Shown: piece after piece, positions 17,435 through 25,593 of the stretch | How the letters are laid out: each line of letters begins with the position of its first letter | Position numbering within the stretch: the stretch's first letter is position 1 | Assembly: GCA_946478635.1 (NCBI GenBank) | Contig: CAMLCX010000004.1 | Location: 1 to 34,159, forward strand | DNA from: an uncultured Pseudomonadota bacterium | GTDB taxonomy: Bacteria; Desulfobacterota_B; Binatia; UBA9968 | Direction: 5' to 3' | DNA: 34,159 nt | Notes under the pieces: model-generated | What the model saw: only the letters and a program-made list of their open reading frames with translations | Databases searched by the model: none | What the model was told of the DNA's origin: nothing | Program-made: the position numbers and the translations under genes

Positions 17435-19219
17435 GTGAGTTCATTCATGAGCCAGTCTACCGGTACCATCCCCGAAAATTTGCATATTCAAAAATGGGCG
17501 AAAGAAATAGGCGCGCTGTGCCAGCCTGACGAAGTGTTTTGGTGTGACGGGTCGGAAGAAGAGCGAAACAGACTCACTGCCATCGCGGTTCAGAGCGGCG
17601 AGCTCATGCCGCTCAATCAAAAAGAATTGCCGGGATGCTACCTCCATCGCAGCGCGCTCAACGATGTGGCGAGGACGGAAAATCTCACGTTTGTATGCAC
17701 CAAGACTCCGGAGGAGGCGGGACCTAACAACAATTGGATGGCGCCCGCGGAGTCTTACGATCGCTTGGGAAAAATTTTTCGCGGCTCGATGCGCGGCCGG
17801 ACCCTGTACGTAATCCCTTTTCTCATGGGGCCGGCCGGCTCTCCGTTCAGCAAGGTCGGCATCCAGATCACCGACAGCGTCTATGTCGTTTTAAACATGC
17901 GCCTGATGACACGCATGGGAAAAATCGCGCTCGATCATCTGGGCAGCTCCAGTGATTTCACGCGATGTCTCCATTCCAAGGCGGACCTTGACATGGAGCG
18001 GCGCTTTATCTGTCACTACCCGCAGGACAACACGATATGGAGCGTCGGTTCGGGCTACGGCGGCAACGCGCTGCTCGCGAAGAAATGCCTGGCTCTCCGT
18101 ATCGCCAGCAAGCTCGGCCAAAAAGAAGGATGGCTCGCCGAGCACATGCTTATCGTCGGCATTGAAAGTCCTGACGGCGAGATTACCTATGTTTGCGGTG
18201 CTTTCCCCAGCGCCTGCGGCAAGACCAATCTAGCGATGGTGGTGCCGCCCGCAGGCATGAAGGGCTGGAAGATTCATACGATCGGTGATGATATCTCGTG
18301 GTTGCGGGTGGGTTCCGACGGCCGGCTCTGGGCCATCAACCCTGAAGCTGGTTTCTTCGGCGTTGCGCCCGGTACGGGCTCCAAGACCAATCCCAACGCC
18401 ATGACGACAATTAAAAAAGACACCATCTTTACCAACGTCGCGTTGCGTTCGGATGGTACTGTTTGGTGGGAAGGCCATGACGATCCAACGCCGAGCAATG
18501 CACATGACTGGAAAGGGAAAGCCTGGGACCCCCGGAGCGGCCAACCCGCCGCCCACCCCAACTCGCGTTTCACGGTTTCATTAAAGCAGTGTCCGACCTA
18601 TTCCTCCGAATGGGAAAAGCCTGAAGGCGTGCCGATCAGCGCCATTCTTTTTGGCGCGCGGCGTAACAAACTGGTGCCATTGGTTTATCAATCGTTCAAT
18701 TGGCAGCATGGCACGTTTCTCGGCGCGACGTTGGCCTCGGAAACGACGGCCGCGGCGACCGGCGCCGTCGGCGTGGTCCGGCGCGATCCGATGGCGATGC
18801 TGCCCTTCTGCGGCTACAACATGGGCGATTACTGGGCGCATTGGCTTTCGATGGCCAAGAGGGCAAGCAATCCGCCGAAGATTTTCCGCGTCAATTGGTT
18901 TCAGCGCGGCGAACAGGGAAAGTTCATTTGGCCGGGCTTCGGCGAGAACTTGCGCGTGCTCCGCTGGGTTATCGAACGCGCTAAAGGCGGCGGGGCGGCG
19001 GACGAAACGCCCATTGGCTTTGTTCCCAAAGCATCGGCGCTCAATGGCGGCGATCTGAAGATTTCCAAGGACGATTTGAATCAGCTCGTCAGCGTGGACC
19101 GGGAAGGTTGGAAAAGCAACTTGAAAAGCCAAGCCGATTATTTTGACGCTTTTGGTGATCATTTGCCCGCGGGTATCAAGGAAGAACACAAGGCGCTGGC
19201 GAACCGCCTTAAAGGATAG
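17435..19219 (+). CDS. pckG: phosphoenolpyruvate carboxykinase (GTP)
   Basis: This enzyme interconverts oxaloacetate and phosphoenolpyruvate with GTP, the entry step of gluconeogenesis. The 594-residue length and sequence are those of the GTP-dependent class. The kinase-1 motif FPSACGKTNLAM (257-268) contains the reactive Cys261 and P-loop Lys263. IGDDISWLRVG holds the metal- and GTP-binding acidic residues, and FNWQHGTFLGATLASETTAAATG is well conserved in part. The GTG at 17435 has a good ribosome site eight bases upstream; an ATG four codons in (17447) has a poorer spacing. It is followed after 12 bases by the nitrile hydratase-type genes, so it may be cotranscribed with them. Confidence 0.96.
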   Translation: MSSFMSQSTGTIPENLHIQKWAKEIGALCQPDEVFWCDGSEEERNRLTAIAVQSGELMPLNQKELPGCYLHRSALNDVARTENLTFVCTKTPEEAGPNNNWMAPAESYDRLGKIFRGSMRGRTLYVIPFLMGPAGSPFSKVGIQITDSVYVVLNMRLMTRMGKIALDHLGSSSDFTRCLHSKADLDMERRFICHYPQDNTIWSVGSGYGGNALLAKKCLALRIASKLGQKEGWLAEHMLIVGIESPDGEITYVCGAFPSACGKTNLAMVVPPAGMKGWKIHTIGDDISWLRVGSDGRLWAINPEAGFFGVAPGTGSKTNPNAMTTIKKDTIFTNVALRSDGTVWWEGHDDPTPSNAHDWKGKAWDPRSGQPAAHPNSRFTVSLKQCPTYSSEWEKPEGVPISAILFGARRNKLVPLVYQSFNWQHGTFLGATLASETTAAATGAVGVVRRDPMAMLPFCGYNMGDYWAHWLSMAKRASNPPKIFRVNWFQRGEQGKFIWPGFGENLRVLRWVIERAKGGGAADETPIGFVPKASALNGGDLKISKDDLNQLVSVDREGWKSNLKSQADYFDAFGDHLPAGIKEEHKALANRLKG

Positions 19220-19231
19220 GAACAAGAACTT

Positions 19232-19543
19232 ATGACGCGCGGACATCACGATGTCGGCGGTCTTCCGGGTGCGGGGCCGATCGACCAAAGCCAGCACGAG
19301 CTTTCCGACTGGGAGATTCTTGCCGATGCGGTCAATCAAGCGCTGGGAGCGAGAGGTATCAAGCGGACCGATGAAATGCGTCGCGCCCGTGAAGAAATGG
19401 ATTCCGCGGCCTATCGCGACATGAACTACTATGAGCGGTGGATCGCCAGTATCGAAGCAATCCTGATTGAAAAGAAGATTCTTACCAAAGACGAGATTGA
19501 TCGCAGATTGGCAGAATTCGATTCCAAATGGGGCGAGCCGTGA
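19232..19543 (+). CDS. nitrile hydratase/thiocyanate hydrolase, N-terminal half of the beta-type chain
   Basis: The 103-residue protein corresponds to only the N-terminal helical half of the nitrile hydratase beta subunit. HHDVGGLPGAGPI matches the HDxGG start. The helix region DEMRRAREEMDSAAYRDMNY, then YERWIASIEAILIEKKILTK, matches the R...M..Y...YYE.W segment that packs on the catalytic subunit. The half-size length is that of the beta chain of thiocyanate hydrolase (ScnB) and of small nitrile hydratase activators, which share this fold. It starts 12 bases after pckG and overlaps the next gene. As an alternative it could act mainly as a cobalt-insertion activator. Confidence 0.82.
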   Translation: MTRGHHDVGGLPGAGPIDQSQHELSDWEILADAVNQALGARGIKRTDEMRRAREEMDSAAYRDMNYYERWIASIEAILIEKKILTKDEIDRRLAEFDSKWGEP

Positions 19544-19851
19544 TTGCCTCAGTTGGAAAATTCAAACCCGGCGATCCGGTCAAGGTAAAATTGGAAGATC
19601 GGCCCGGCCACCTGCGAACGCCGTGGTACATCCGCGGCAAGACGGGTTGGATAGAACGCGTGTATGGTGAGTTTCTCAATCCAGAATCGCTGGCGTTCGG
19701 TCGCGACGGCTTGCCCAAAATGACGCTTTATCTGGTTGGGTTCAAGCAGAGCGAAGTCTGGGGCAAGGCAAATAATGCGGACAAGCTGCTCGTCGATATC
19801 TACGAGCATTGGCTGGATCGGGCTGCGGAAACGGGAGGGGGTGAAGTATGA
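19528..19851 (+). CDS. nitrile hydratase/thiocyanate hydrolase, C-terminal (SH3-like) half of the beta-type chain
   Basis: The 107-residue product is the C-terminal SH3-like barrel of the nitrile hydratase beta subunit as a separate protein. KFKPGDPVKVKLEDRPGHLR, then TPWYIRGKTGWIE, is the family signature; LYLVGFKQSEVWG is the usual closing strand. In thiocyanate hydrolase this domain is the separate alpha chain (ScnA). I give the ATG at 19528, which overlaps the previous gene by 16 bases. The GTG at 19540, forming a GTGA overlap with the upstream stop, is equally plausible. Its own stop overlaps the next start in an ATGA. Confidence 0.85.
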   Translation: MGRAVIASVGKFKPGDPVKVKLEDRPGHLRTPWYIRGKTGWIERVYGEFLNPESLAFGRDGLPKMTLYLVGFKQSEVWGKANNADKLLVDIYEHWLDRAAETGGGEV

Positions 19852-20477
19852 GCGATTTGACAGGCGACGAGCACGGCCACGATCACCCCAAGCATGAGCT
19901 GAGCCGTCACGCGAGGCGGATCTACGCCATACGCGACCTGCTTGTCAAAAAAGGCGTGATTACTGAAAAAGACATTCAGTGTCAGATTGAATATCAGGAG
20001 GCGCGCTCGCCAGCCAATGGCGCCAAGCTAGTTGCCCGCGCCTGGGTCGATCCGGCATTCAAAGCTAGATTCATCGCCGACCCAAAAGCCGCTTGCGCTG
20101 AAATGGGCATCGATGCGACCGCGATCAACGAGTTCGTCGTCTTGGAAAATACCGAGCGGGTGCGCCACATGGTCGTCTGCACGCTTTGTTCCTGTTACCC
20201 GCGTCCGATCTTGGGTCGGCCGCCCGACTGGTACAAGAGTTTTAACTACCGGCAGCGTTCGGTAATTGATCCTCGCGGTGTGATGCGCGAATTTGGGCTT
20301 GACCTGTCGGACGACATTGAAGTGCGTGTCCACGATAGCACGGCCGATATTCGGTACATCGTATTGCCGCTGCGGCCAGCCGGGACCGAAAGCTGGACTG
20401 AAGCCGACTTGGCCATGCTCGTAACCCGCGACAGCATGATCGGGGTCATGGATCCGTTGCCAGCAATTCCTGAATAA
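19848..20477 (+). CDS. nitrile hydratase alpha / thiocyanate hydrolase gamma-type catalytic subunit (cobalt type)
   Basis: This is the metal-binding subunit. The claw motif VCTLCSCY (110-117) has Cys111, Cys114, Ser115 and Cys116. The Thr-Leu-Cys-Ser-Cys form is the cobalt type (iron enzymes have VCSLCSC). Cys114 and Cys116 would be oxidised to sulfinic/sulfenic forms. The continuation YPRPILGRPPDWYKS and the later RYIVLPLRPAGTESWTEADL are family hallmarks. The N terminus is His-rich (HGHDHPKH). The 209-residue length is normal. A very strong ribosome site (GGGAGGGGG) precedes the ATG, which overlaps the previous stop. Nitrile hydration to amide or thiocyanate hydrolysis to carbonyl sulfide are the main candidate reactions. 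Confidence 0.92.
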   Translation: MSDLTGDEHGHDHPKHELSRHARRIYAIRDLLVKKGVITEKDIQCQIEYQEARSPANGAKLVARAWVDPAFKARFIADPKAACAEMGIDATAINEFVVLENTERVRHMVVCTLCSCYPRPILGRPPDWYKSFNYRQRSVIDPRGVMREFGLDLSDDIEVRVHDSTADIRYIVLPLRPAGTESWTEADLAMLVTRDSMIGVMDPLPAIPE

Positions 20478-20526
20478 TCCCCTAATCTCCCCTGTTTATT
20501 TTGAGCTTCACCCCGTTCCTTAAACC

Positions 20527-20551
20527 GGCCAGCTAGGCCACGCTCATTTTT
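20527..20551 (+). terminator. weak terminator candidate after the hydratase genes
   Basis: GGCC (20527-20530) and GGCC (20536-20539) can pair around an AGCTA loop, with a run of five T at 20547-20551. The stem is only four pairs and is separated from the T-run by seven bases. A second T-run (seven T) lies nearby at 20559-20565. This is suggestive only. Confidence 0.22.
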
Positions 20552-20649
20552 GTGTTGCTTTTTTTAGCTGCTGCCCCTACCATTTACGTCATAAATTGCG
20601 TTAATGCGTTATTTAGAACGCCGTTGTCGACATTTTCTAGGGACCATGT

Positions 20650-21126
20650 GTGAATTACGCTTCTGCGTTACGTTGTATCGGCCAGAATCTTGAGCGAAGA
20701 GGATTAAAATCGTTCGATATTCGAGTTCAAGGGGAGACCTATCTCGTTGACTGCGGTTACCAAGAGCCGCCTTCGCAGACGCCGGTTTCACTGCGGTTTG
20801 ATCTAGCGGATATCGAAGAGCTTGAACGTCTAGGCGAAAGCAACAGGGGCCAATCCAGGCCGGCGCAGGAATTTATCAACCAGGTGCAGGTTTTTCGCAC
20901 GATCGGCGCTTTCTTGGATAAGAATGAAGCGCGGCTTTTACGGATTACGAACAATGACGGCAAGGCAAAAGATGCGCCGTTCAAAGTCGAGTACATCACG
21001 CGCGACGGCGACCATGTTGTCGATGACCGCGCGGGCGCGGCGGTTTACGACATGTGCGTGCAGATGTACAAACAACGCGGAAAATTGACAGGCACCGGAG
21101 GGCGTCGCTCGAGAGGGCGGCGATAA
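20650..21126 (+). CDS. hypothetical protein, 158 residues
   Basis: I do not recognise a family. The frame opens with GTG at 20650, six bases after an AGGGA ribosome-site-like sequence. The product looks globular: an N-terminal alternating segment (ALRCIGQNLERRGLKSFDIR, then VQGETYLVDCGY), an acidic helix (DLADIEELERLGESNRG) and a hydrophobic helix near 77-88. It ends in a very basic Gly/Arg tail (GTGGRRSRGRR) suggestive of nucleic-acid binding. No membrane segment or signal peptide is seen. It stands 172 bases after the hydratase genes and 68 bases before the J-domain gene, so it may pair with the latter. Confidence 0.72.
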   Translation: MNYASALRCIGQNLERRGLKSFDIRVQGETYLVDCGYQEPPSQTPVSLRFDLADIEELERLGESNRGQSRPAQEFINQVQVFRTIGAFLDKNEARLLRITNNDGKAKDAPFKVEYITRDGDHVVDDRAGAAVYDMCVQMYKQRGKLTGTGGRRSRGRR

Positions 21127-21194
21127 ATCCGGAGTAGAACAAGATCAGGAATGCCGGTTATTTGCGCGAGATCCAGTTCCGGAGAATCTAGAAT

Positions 21195-21695
21195 TTGGAC
21201 ACCGACCACGACTACTATTCGGTTTTAGGAATTAAACGAAGCGCCAGCCAAGAGGAAATCAAACGGGCTTACCGCAAAGCAGTGTTTCGTTATCATCCTG
21301 ACCGTAATCCGGATGATCATGACGCTGCTGAAAAATTCAAGCAGGTTTTAGACGCTTATGAAGTTCTGTCCGATTCCGGCCGGCGCGCGAATTACGATCA
21401 AGTCACTCGCCCCGCTGAATCAGAAACTGAAGCGGAGGAGGAGCCGGCTGAACAGGAATCTCCCCAGTTCGGTTCTGATCCCGGCAACGGATTTCATTTC
21501 ACTCAGGACTTCAAGTCAAAAGTAGAACCGGAACCAAAGTGTCCTTCCTGCTCCGTAATCGGCACTGACAAAATCATTTCCCGCAGAGCCGGTTCGAGCT
21601 CAGCGCGCGGCAAACAGTTTGTACTTGCGCCGTTTAATATCATCTTCTGCAGCGCCTGCGGCCACGTTTACGGGGTGACGTCGAACGCGACGTAG
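21195..21695 (+). CDS. J-domain protein with C-terminal zinc ribbon
   Basis: The N-terminal J-domain (about 6-70) has [20 protein letters not shown], the HPD triad at 34-36 that stimulates Hsp70 ATPase, and the terminal helix [15 protein letters not shown]. An acidic, low-complexity linker (about 74-100) follows. A four-cysteine zinc-ribbon-like end has Cys116/Cys119 and Cys152/Cys155. There is no DnaJ G/F region or substrate-binding domain, so it is a class III J-protein that presumably sends DnaK to a specific client. The start is a TTG at 21195, with GGAGAA upstream. It is convergent with the SDR gene. Confidence 0.88.
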   Translation: MDTDHDYYSVLGIKRSASQEEIKRAYRKAVFRYHPDRNPDDHDAAEKFKQVLDAYEVLSDSGRRANYDQVTRPAESETEAEEEPAEQESPQFGSDPGNGFHFTQDFKSKVEPEPKCPSCSVIGTDKIISRRAGSSSARGKQFVLAPFNIIFCSACGHVYGVTSNAT

Positions 21696-21734
21696 CTTCG
21701 ATAGAAACAGAATCCGTGGCTCTAAACCGGCTGG

Positions 21735-22496
21735 CTAATGCATCACCCCGCCGCCTTCCACCACCAATAATTGTCCGGTTATGAAATCGCTGTCGGAGCT
21801 TGCCAGGAAAAGGGCGGTGCCGACGATATCGGCGGGAGTTTCGATGCGGCGGAACGCGCGCTTGTCGATGCTGCCCTCGCGCCGCTTGAGCACTTCGTCA
21901 GAGACCGATTCTTCACTCATGGTCGAGCCCGGTGTCATGCAATTGACATTGATGCCCCACTCGCCTAACTGCCGGGCCATAACCCGGGTAAGCGCGACCA
22001 CCCCGCCTTTCGCCGTGGTGTAGTGCGGCATGTTACCTGAGCCGCTGAAGAACGTGCCGGACGCAATGTTGATAATTTTGCCGCTCTTTTGTTGCTTCAT
22101 GACTGGAATCACGGCTTTGCTGCAAAGGAACACGCCTTTTAAATTGACTTCGATAACACGGTCCCATTCATCAAGCGCCAATTCTTCCACGGGGCCTTTC
22201 CACAGTTTTTGCGTGACGTAGATCGCCGCGTTATTGAGCAGCACATCGATGCGGCCCAATCGTTTGACCGTGTCCTGCATGAGATCCTGGACATTGGAGA
22301 AATTGCGGACATCGGTCGGACGAGACCATGCGGAGCCGCCACTATCGGTGATAGCCTTCGCTGTTGCCGCGCCGCCTTCGGCGTCGACATCGGCGATCAC
22401 TACATGTGCGCCCTCTTCGGCGAAGCGCCGCGCATAGGCTTTGCCGATGCCGTGCGCAGCACCGGTAATGATTGTGACCTTGTCCTTCAATCGCAT
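21735..22496 (-). CDS. SDR-family NAD-dependent oxidoreductase
   Basis: This is a classical short-chain dehydrogenase/reductase of 253 residues. The cofactor loop TGAAHGIG is at 11-18. Asp36 at the end of the second strand favours NAD over NADP. NNAA lies at 88-91, and the catalytic triad is Ser146, Tyr159 and Lys163 (YTTAK). The C-terminal FITGQLLVVEGGGVM is the usual SDR end. The ATG at 22496 has a strong ribosome site (GGAGGAA); a longer open frame upstream is not coding. The substrate is unknown. It is the last gene of the minus-strand cluster UbiD-DUF4126-HemQ-SDR, 61 bases after hemQ. Confidence 0.92.
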   Translation of the reverse strand: MRLKDKVTIITGAAHGIGKAYARRFAEEGAHVVIADVDAEGGAATAKAITDSGGSAWSRPTDVRNFSNVQDLMQDTVKRLGRIDVLLNNAAIYVTQKLWKGPVEELALDEWDRVIEVNLKGVFLCSKAVIPVMKQQKSGKIINIASGTFFSGSGNMPHYTTAKGGVVALTRVMARQLGEWGINVNCMTPGSTMSEESVSDEVLKRREGSIDKRAFRRIETPADIVGTALFLASSDSDFITGQLLVVEGGGVMH

Positions 22497-22557
22497 TTTT
22501 CCTCCACTGCCAGCCGTCGTGAGGGGAAATGTTTCTGAGTGAAATGGCCCCGCGGAA

Positions 22558-23409
22558 CTAGCTGAAACTTGGCATCGTTCCTTCCAGCAAATTTTCCAGT
22601 CGGGAGGAGGGAAATCGCAGGCCGACGAAAAAGTTGCCGAAGAGACCGTAGACAGCGCTGGCTTCGTCGAAGCGCATCTCATAAACGAGTTTTTTAAAGA
22701 CCAGCGGATCGTCGGCAAAAAGATCAACGCCCCATTCCCAATCATCGAAGCCAATGGAGCCGGATATAATTTGCGTCACTCGCCCGGCGTACTGGCGGCC
22801 AATCATGCCGTGCTCGCGCATCATGCGCTGGCGCTCGCGGATGGGCTCGCTGAACCAGTTTTTGGTCTCGCCGCGAAATTTGTTCATGGGATAGAAGCAC
22901 AGATAACGTCGCCGGGGAACTTCCGGCCAGAGGCGCGGCGCCGCTGCTTCGCGCTGTCTGGCAAGTTCGGCTTCGATCTCCCTGTTCCATTCGGCTGTGC
23001 CGGGCTGCAGACCTTTGGCGATCAACTCGGCATAGAGTTTTACCGACGCTTCGTAGAGACCCAGTTCAATCACAGAGAGGTATGAAGTTGTCGGCTCCAG
23101 GTACTCGTTCAATTCCGAGCGGGCGACGGTCAACTCGGCCTGATTGAGCTCGTCGAGGGTCTTGCGAAAATGAACTAGCATTAGATCGCCTTTGTGACCG
23201 AGCAGGGAAAATAGACCCGTGGGCTCGATCCTGTTCTCCTCCATGGCGGCAAAGGTCGTCGTTGCCTGAGTTAAAATATGCCTTTTGTCCGAATGGCCGA
23301 GCCCGCGCCAAGCCGTCCAGCGCACTCGATACATTTGGTGCAGGATGAACGATCCGTCCAGTGTCAGCGGAGTGGCGGGTAGTGTGGATTTAAGGGGTGC
23401 CTGGTCCAT
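22558..23409 (-). CDS. hemQ: coproheme decarboxylase (HemQ/ChdC, chlorite dismutase family)
   Basis: ChdC converts coproheme to heme b in the coproporphyrin-dependent heme pathway. The 283-residue product carries the hallmark RRYLCFYPMNKFRGETKNW with the catalytic tyrosine at Tyr173. The proximal heme ligand is His200 in MREHGMIGR. The 27-residue spacing equals that of characterised enzymes. KKLVYEMRFDEASAVYGLFG near the C terminus is typical. A long N-terminal half (FILHQMYRVRWTAW...) fits the two-domain fold. The ATG at 23409 gives this length; upstream in-frame sequence overlaps the previous gene and is rejected. It starts 13 bases after the DUF4126 gene ends. Confidence 0.94.
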   Translation of the reverse strand: MDQAPLKSTLPATPLTLDGSFILHQMYRVRWTAWRGLGHSDKRHILTQATTTFAAMEENRIEPTGLFSLLGHKGDLMLVHFRKTLDELNQAELTVARSELNEYLEPTTSYLSVIELGLYEASVKLYAELIAKGLQPGTAEWNREIEAELARQREAAAPRLWPEVPRRRYLCFYPMNKFRGETKNWFSEPIRERQRMMREHGMIGRQYAGRVTQIISGSIGFDDWEWGVDLFADDPLVFKKLVYEMRFDEASAVYGLFGNFFVGLRFPSSRLENLLEGTMPSFS

Positions 23410-23422
23410 TGGATTTCGCCAG

Positions 23423-24064
23423 CTATGTCGGTTGCGCCGACGGTCCGCTCGGCGCCGACTGGTCGGGTTTAGCGCCACGCAATCTGTCACGTAGCGTTTG
23501 CAATCCGCGCTTGCCAAGCCGGTAAATCCTTGGCGTGAGCCAAGCGACAAGCGCGAGGAAACTTAACACCACGACCAACATAACGATCGGGTGATTGAAC
23601 ATGAGCCAGAGGCTGCCGAATACGGTGACATCCTCACTGACGCTAGCAAACCAGTTGCTGAACGGCTCCGGGCTAGCATTAATCGCCAAACGCGCCGTAG
23701 CTTTCGTGCCGTGGGCAGCGAGCGCGATGGCACCACCGGCCAGTAGTGCCATCAATTCCAGCGCAGGGTTCAGGTCGCCGAGGGAGCGCGCGGCTAGAAC
23801 CGCACCGGCCGGCACTCGAATAAAAGTGTGCAGGGCATCCCAGCCGCTGTCGACGTAAGGGACTTTGTCGGCGAAAAATTCAATCAGGTACATAACGCAA
23901 GCAATGGCGATCACGCCGGGGTGGGACAGCACTTCGAGATTCCGTGGCAGATGGATCATCTCCATCCGATTGGCTATGCCGAGCGCCGCAACGGTGGCGT
24001 AGAGATTAATGCCCGAGGTCCAGGCCGTGCCCATGGCCAAACTTAATGCTTCGATTGTGCCCAT
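23423..24064 (-). CDS. DUF4126-family membrane protein
   Basis: The 213-residue protein is mostly hydrophobic. Its opening, IEALSLAMGTAWTSGINLYA, then TVAALGIANR, is the recognisable DUF4126 start. Hydrophobic segments lie at about 5-30, 48-66, 80-120 and 150-175, ending in a basic, Pro/Ser-rich cytoplasmic tail. No function is known for the family. The ATG at 24064 has a strong GAGGTGAT ribosome site. It is the second gene of the cluster, between the UbiD gene (76 bases) and hemQ (13 bases). Association with heme or prenyl-flavin chemistry is inference from position only. Confidence 0.82.
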   Translation of the reverse strand: MGTIEALSLAMGTAWTSGINLYATVAALGIANRMEMIHLPRNLEVLSHPGVIAIACVMYLIEFFADKVPYVDSGWDALHTFIRVPAGAVLAARSLGDLNPALELMALLAGGAIALAAHGTKATARLAINASPEPFSNWFASVSEDVTVFGSLWLMFNHPIVMLVVVLSFLALVAWLTPRIYRLGKRGLQTLRDRLRGAKPDQSAPSGPSAQPT

Positions 24065-24140
24065 CGGATCACCTCATTTTCCATTCCGCGTGGATTAGAT
24101 GATTATGGGTTTGACGCCGGTACAGGCAAAACCATAGCGG

Positions 24141-25571
24141 CTAAATCTTAAATTTGTCGGCAATCTGCTGCTTGTATTCCGGGGTAAAGGCGTTGACCGC
24201 CGGGAACTGATCCATCCATTTGAACGGCCGGCAGGCATCGATCAACACGCGATCGGTCGTGTAGCCGCGCGGCGAGCGCTCTTCCGGCGGCAGCGCCGGC
24301 TCGCACACCGAAGCCCACACGCCCTTGACGATATCCAGGTCTTCGCGCACGTGACAACGAGTGGCGATCGCCCAAATCACATCGGCGGGATTGGTAATGT
24401 CGATGTCGTCGTCAACGACCACCACAAACTTGCCGCCGTAGGCGCCGGCGCGGGCGCCAGCTGCGACGAGCAGCGCTTGTTTGGAATGACCGGCATAGCG
24501 TTGCTTGATCGAGACCACGGTAAACGGCCCGGGCTGGCCGCCGTAGACAAAACCCCAAACACCTTTGACTTCGGGGATGCCAGCCTTCTCGAGCTGCTCC
24601 CAAAGCGTGGCGGCGCCGAGGGGAATCGGCAGATAGCTTGAAGGCGGTTTTAGCGGCGGGGCGCCAAGCAGAATCGGATCGTTGCGATAGTAAACGCGCT
24701 TCACTTCCATCAGCGGCGTCTCGCCGGTATTGGCGTCGGTGAAGTACCCCGGCCATTCTCCGAATGGGCCTTCTTTCGGCATCTCTTCATCTTTCATCGG
24801 CAGGATCTCGCCTTCGAGCACGATCTCCGCATTGGCCGGCAGGGGAAGACCCGTCGCCGCACCGCGCACCACGGGTACCGGCGACCCTTGGAGATATCCT
24901 GCAAACTCGAATTCATTGACGTCTGGCGGTAAGGGCATCTGCGCGGCGAGAAAAATCGCCGGACCCTGGCAGAGTGTAATCGCCACAGGCAGCGGCTTTC
25001 CGGCATCGCGCGCGCGCTCGAATGCGAGCCGGCCGTGTTTGCCCATGTTCATCTTAACGGAGACGTGATTTTTGTCCTGGACCATCACGCGGTAGGTGCC
25101 GATGTTGACCTGGCCGGTTTCCGGGTCTTTGGTGATGATGCCGCAACCGGTGCCGATGTATGGACCGCCGTCCAAATCATGCCAATTCGGCGTGGGAAAT
25201 CTATACAGGTCGACATCGTTACCGACCATTTGATTCTCAAGGATCGGTCCGCCCTCCAGTTGGTTGACCGGCACCGGCTTGTAAGCCGCGAGTTTTTTGC
25301 GCCAGGCGTACAGGTAGTCAATGCCGTTCTCTTCACAGATGCCCATGGCCGGGCCAGTGCGTTTACAGGTACGAAACACGTTGGAAATAACTCTAAAACC
25401 CGTCGGATAATTTTTAAAATTATTGAAAAGTAATGCGGGACCTTCTTTGTCGGCGGCCAATTCCGTCAACGCGCCCACTTCAGTCTTAAGGTCGGCGCCT
25501 TCAATGTGGCGCAGCTCACCCATTTCTTCCAGTAATTCGATGTAACCTCGCATGTCGGTAACGTCAGCCAT
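24141..25571 (-). CDS. UbiD-family decarboxylase
   Basis: UbiD enzymes use prenylated FMN to (de)carboxylate unsaturated or aromatic acids. The 476-residue protein has the family start MRGYIELLEEMGELRHIEG. A central prFMN-binding region follows (GTGCGIITKDPETGQVNIGT, then YRVMVQDKNHVSVKM). The catalytic glutamate segment GPFGEWPGYF has Glu at 272. The C-terminal VDDDIDITNPADVIWAIATR is highly typical. The ATG at 25571 has a strong GGGAGGATTA ribosome site. The partner prenyltransferase UbiX is not in the window. Ubiquinone synthesis is only one option, since many UbiD members act in aromatic degradation. It leads the minus-strand cluster and has a good promoter. Confidence 0.93.
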   Translation of the reverse strand: MADVTDMRGYIELLEEMGELRHIEGADLKTEVGALTELAADKEGPALLFNNFKNYPTGFRVISNVFRTCKRTGPAMGICEENGIDYLYAWRKKLAAYKPVPVNQLEGGPILENQMVGNDVDLYRFPTPNWHDLDGGPYIGTGCGIITKDPETGQVNIGTYRVMVQDKNHVSVKMNMGKHGRLAFERARDAGKPLPVAITLCQGPAIFLAAQMPLPPDVNEFEFAGYLQGSPVPVVRGAATGLPLPANAEIVLEGEILPMKDEEMPKEGPFGEWPGYFTDANTGETPLMEVKRVYYRNDPILLGAPPLKPPSSYLPIPLGAATLWEQLEKAGIPEVKGVWGFVYGGQPGPFTVVSIKQRYAGHSKQALLVAAGARAGAYGGKFVVVVDDDIDITNPADVIWAIATRCHVREDLDIVKGVWASVCEPALPPEERSPRGYTTDRVLIDACRPFKWMDQFPAVNAFTPEYKQQIADKFKI

Positions 25572-25593
25572 GTAATCCTCCCGATTTGCGATC

